64,000 bases of DNA from Actinoplanes sp. NBC_00393 (GTDB lineage: Bacteria; Actinomycetota; Actinomycetes; Mycobacteriales; Micromonosporaceae). Where the stretch lies: the NCBI RefSeq assembly GCF_036053395.1, contig NZ_CP107942.1, positions 7,706,501-7,770,500 on the forward strand. The letters run 5' to 3'. Shown here in pieces: positions 61,410-64,000 of the stretch. The notes below the pieces were generated by a model that saw nothing but the letters and a program-made list of their open reading frames with translations, was not told the origin of the DNA and ran no database searches. Both the position numbers and the translations under genes were made by a program. How positions within the stretch are numbered: position 1 is the stretch's first letter; each line of letters begins with the position of its first letter.

Positions 61410-62345
61410 TCACCTCAGGAAATCGATGAGCGAGGGCTGGATCACCTTGGCCGTGGCGGCCAGGGCGGCCTGATACGAGGTCTGCTGGAGCTGCAATTCC
61501 ATGATCGCCTTCGGCAGGTCGACATCCTCGATATCGGATAGCTGCGACGACACGGACATCAAGCGATCCTCAGCGGACTGCTTCATCTGGGTAACCCGAT
61601 TGTATCGGGCACCTACGTCCGAAAGAGTGGAATTCAGGAGACCAGAGGCCTTATCGAGATTGGCCAGACCTTCGGTGATGGAGTCACTATCACCGTCGCG
61701 CATGGCCGTGACGAGAGAATCGAGGACATTGAACAACTGCTCCGGGTTCTTGACCGGATTGCCGTTCTCGTCGTCCACCGTCTCGGCACCGAAAACCTCG
61801 GGACCCCGAACGTCCACCCGTACCTTGGCGTTCGGGCCGATGGCCCGCAGGACCTTGCCCTCCTCCTCGCCGGCGTAGGTGCCGGTCGCGCCGTAGGCGG
61901 TGGCCTCGGGCGTGGCGCCACCGAAGACCGGCCGGTCCAGGTACTTGGTGTTCGCGAACTGGATCAGCGTGCCTCTGATCTGCTCGATCTCGGCCGCCCG
62001 GGCATTGTTCGCCTCGGGCGTGCTGCCGCCTCCCGCGCTGGCCGCGGCGAGCGTCAGGTCGCGGACCTTGGCAACCAGCGAGGACGCGCTCTGCAGGGTG
62101 TCCTGGACCGTGCCGAGCCGGCCCAGGGCATCGTCCGCATTCGCCGAATATTTTTTGTTCGCGCGCACTTCTCCACGTAACTGGAGTGCGGTTACGGTAC
62201 CGGTCGGAGAATCCGACGGGCGATGCAGTTGCTTGCCACTCGAAATCTGATCCTGCGCGGTCTGTGTCCGGCTCAGATTTCGCTGCAGACTCGCCATTGT
62301 CCGGGTACGGACACTGCTTTCCGTAACACGTGGACTGCTGCTCAT
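61410..62345 (-). CDS. flgL: flagellar hook-filament junction protein FlgL
   Basis: A 311-residue HAP3 protein. The N-terminal helix RVTESSVRTRTMASLQRNLSRTQTAQDQISSGKQLHRPSD and the C-terminal coiled coil matching flagellin ends (SLSDIEDVDLPKAIMELQLQQTSYQAALAATAKV) are typical. It links hook to filament outside the cell. Only 11 bp separate it from flgK, and it overlaps or abuts fliW, so these genes form one operon. Confidence 0.93.
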   Translation of the reverse strand: MSSSPRVTESSVRTRTMASLQRNLSRTQTAQDQISSGKQLHRPSDSPTGTVTALQLRGEVRANKKYSANADDALGRLGTVQDTLQSASSLVAKVRDLTLAAASAGGGSTPEANNARAAEIEQIRGTLIQFANTKYLDRPVFGGATPEATAYGATGTYAGEEEGKVLRAIGPNAKVRVDVRGPEVFGAETVDDENGNPVKNPEQLFNVLDSLVTAMRDGDSDSITEGLANLDKASGLLNSTLSDVGARYNRVTQMKQSAEDRLMSVSSQLSDIEDVDLPKAIMELQLQQTSYQAALAATAKVIQPSLIDFLR

Positions 62346-62356
62346 GGGCGGAACTC

Positions 62357-63838
62357 CTACCTACCGACCAGGCCGGTCCGGTTGATCAATTGGTCGAGCA
62401 TCGAATCAATCGTGGTGAGAACACGGGAGGCCGCTTCGTAACCGCGCTGATAGGTGAGCAGGTTGGTCATCTCCTCGTCGAGGTTCACCCCCGACTCCGA
62501 GTCCCGGGCGGCATCCACCTGGTCCGTGACGGCGTTCTGGATGTCGCGCCGGCGCATCGAGGACTGCGCGGACACGCCGAGATCACCGATCAGCTGCTGG
62601 TACTCGGCGTCCGCTCCGGTCCGCGAGGTGGACAGGTCGGAGATGCTGTCGGCGACCGTGCCGTCCAGGATCTTGGTCGGTGTGTTGACGCCCAGCGGGT
62701 CACCCGACGAGACGGCGAGCGTGGTCGCGTTGACGGCGGAGTTGACCGTGATGTTGGCGGCGGAGAGCGGCAGCCCGTTCCCGGAGACGAAGAACGCCAC
62801 ACCGGGCGTGCCGTCGGCGCCGTACGCAGGATCATGCACGTCGCCGTTGACATCCGTACCGCCCTGCGTCCGGGCGTTGATGTCGGTCGCCAGCTTGGTA
62901 GCAACGGTGTTCAACCGCTTCACCATCGCGTCCAGTGTGCCGTCGGCAGCGAGCAGTTCCATGTTCGCGCCGATGGTCCCGCCGGCGGCGACCGGAGCCT
63001 CGGTGTCCGTCCACCGCAGGTTGACGTCGAGGTCTGCCCCGTCCGGGTCCAGATCCTCCAGCCGGAGCGCGCTGCCGGGCGCGATCTCGATCTGCCGGGT
63101 GTTGAACTCGCTGACCAGCGGCGCGCTGCCGACGTAGACGCTGATCGCCCCGTTCGGCAGTTCCGTCGCGGTTGCGCCGGTCAGTTCGGCCAGCTTGAGC
63201 ATCTGCATGCCCCGCTGGTCCTGCAGCTCGTTCGCCTGCAGGCCGGCCGCGGTCGCCACCACGATCTCCTTGTTCAGCTTGGCGATCGCGTCGGCGGCCT
63301 TGTTCACGTCCTTGACGTACGTGTCCAACCCCAGCCGGGTGGACTGGTACTGGTTGTTCAGCGAGGCCGACGCGTCGTTCAGCGTCGCGGCGACCGTCGT
63401 GGCCTGCTCGAGCAGAGCCGCCTTGGGCGCAGCCTTGTCCGGGTTGGCGGCCACGGAGTTCCAGCCGTCCCACATGTCCTGCAGCCGGCCCTGCAACGCG
63501 GTGTCACTGGGTTCGCCGAAGACGTCCTCGATCAGGTTGTACGCCGCGGCCCGCTCGTTGTGGTAGGCCGAGTTGGCGTGCTCGGTGAAGCTGCGCTGGT
63601 CGAGCGCGGTGTTACGGAGGCGCTCCACCGAGGAGACCGTGACGCCGCTGCCGACCGCGCTCGTGGTCGAGTAGATGCCGGGCACCAGGTTGGCGTTCTG
63701 GGATTGCATGACGACCCGTTGCCGGGTGTATCCCTCGGTGCTGGCGTTGGCGATGTTCTGACCTGTGACGTCCAAGCCCCGGCGCTGCGCGTAGAGCGAG
63801 GTGAGCGCCGTGTTGAGTCCACCGAATGTGCTGCCCAT
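62357..63838 (-). CDS. flgK: flagellar hook-associated protein FlgK
   Basis: A 493-residue HAP1 protein. The N-terminus is FGGLNTALTSLYAQRRGLDVTGQNIANASTEGYTRQRV, and the C-terminus ends in the coiled coil EEMTNLLTYQRGYEAASRVLTTIDSMLDQLI. It forms the junction between hook and FlgL. ATG 63838 shares a base with the stop of the flgN-like gene upstream. The middle (residues 150-400) is variable as usual. Confidence 0.94.
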   Translation of the reverse strand: MGSTFGGLNTALTSLYAQRRGLDVTGQNIANASTEGYTRQRVVMQSQNANLVPGIYSTTSAVGSGVTVSSVERLRNTALDQRSFTEHANSAYHNERAAAYNLIEDVFGEPSDTALQGRLQDMWDGWNSVAANPDKAAPKAALLEQATTVAATLNDASASLNNQYQSTRLGLDTYVKDVNKAADAIAKLNKEIVVATAAGLQANELQDQRGMQMLKLAELTGATATELPNGAISVYVGSAPLVSEFNTRQIEIAPGSALRLEDLDPDGADLDVNLRWTDTEAPVAAGGTIGANMELLAADGTLDAMVKRLNTVATKLATDINARTQGGTDVNGDVHDPAYGADGTPGVAFFVSGNGLPLSAANITVNSAVNATTLAVSSGDPLGVNTPTKILDGTVADSISDLSTSRTGADAEYQQLIGDLGVSAQSSMRRRDIQNAVTDQVDAARDSESGVNLDEEMTNLLTYQRGYEAASRVLTTIDSMLDQLINRTGLVGR

Positions 63839-64000
63839 CAGATCGCCTCATCAACGAGAGTGGGGCGCCGGACGGCGCCGCTGACGGTCTGGCCCTGCGG
63901 TCCGTACGTTTCCACAGTCTCGGCGAACGCGAGCATGGTTTCGCGAGCCGCGCGCTGACCCGCGGTGAGCAGGTCGCGGTTGACGTCGGCCAGGGCCCGG
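63838..64000 (-). CDS. flgN: FlgN-like export chaperone (partial)
   Basis: The last 53 codons of an open frame that continues beyond the window. The end reads ALADVNRDLLTAGQRAA and ETMLAFAETVETYGPQGQTVSG before TGA, compatible with the amphipathic C-terminal helix of FlgN, the cytosolic chaperone for FlgK and FlgL. Its stop shares one base with the flgK ATG (TGATG). The assignment rests mainly on position. Confidence 0.6.
   Translation of the reverse strand, partial: RALADVNRDLLTAGQRAARETMLAFAETVETYGPQGQTVSGAVRRPTLVDEAI

Noticed and set aside
1..64000. tRNA, rRNA, insertion sequence, prophage or attachment site
   Set aside because: I found no cloverleaf with the T-loop consensus, no transposase or integrase motif and no target-site duplication.

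Overview
This window is a chromosomal segment of a high-GC, motile, mycelial actinobacterium, most likely of the Micromonosporaceae (Actinoplanes-like). The evidence is GC-rich codon use with many GTG/TTG starts, a mycothiol gene (mshA), a BldN-type developmental sigma factor with its membrane anti-sigma, the 33-residue actinobacterial ribosomal protein bS22, and a flagellar flgN-flgK-flgL-fliW-csrA operon as expected for zoospore formers. The content is core chromosome. I see no phage, insertion sequence, CRISPR array, rRNA or tRNA.

Layout. 0-3 kb: DMT exporter, HAD hydrolase, a 21-bp perfect palindrome, a small possible split-barrel protein, then 500 bp of repeats. 3-11 kb: phzF, MgtE_N/CBS protein, DUF1003, mrp, tatB, htrA, O-methyltransferase, pepA, DUF3117. 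This resembles the mycobacterial Rv1220c-Rv1233c locus but lacks sigE/rseA. 11-15 kb: paaX-echA, a hypothetical, tag, SRPBCC and a DivIVA-like protein. 15-21 kb: a lone nuoA divergent from korAB, a DUF574 methyltransferase, a K+ channel and a secreted phospholipase A2. 21-27 kb: a cyclase-like/AAA regulator, pentanucleotide repeats, fmdB, a transglycosylase with a long repetitive disordered region, and a GNAT protein.

27-34 kb: the rex-hemA-hemC-cobA/hemD-hemB operon behind a Rex operator. 34-39 kb: HAD, glutaredoxin-like and AMP-ligase genes, a small coupled ORF, bldN and an rsbN-like anti-sigma. 39-45 kb: acyltransferase, epimerase, bS22, an excisionase-type HTH protein, proline dehydrogenase, a CGNR protein, a TIM-barrel isomerase and a cysteine-rich hypothetical. 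45-54 kb: phosphate signalling (regX3/senX3 divergent from phoU across a PHO box), gpmA, an MFS transporter, a 63-bp tandem repeat block, ybjN-mshA and an SDR. 54-60 kb: methyltransferase, lone receiver, subtilase, DUF7455, orphan histidine kinase, SRPBCC and PHP proteins. 60-64 kb: the flagellar/CsrA operon, cut by the window edge.

The clearest regulatory logic is redox control of haem synthesis by Rex, phosphate control of phoU/senX3-regX3, and sigma/anti-sigma control of development. Many genes have a TAnnnT -10 box 6-8 nt before the start codon, predicting leaderless mRNAs. I found no clearly new multi-gene system. The items most worth checking are the small ORF fused to the bldN start, the tandem-repeat blocks, the apparent AUC start of the O-methyltransferase and an in-frame insert in the AMP-ligase.
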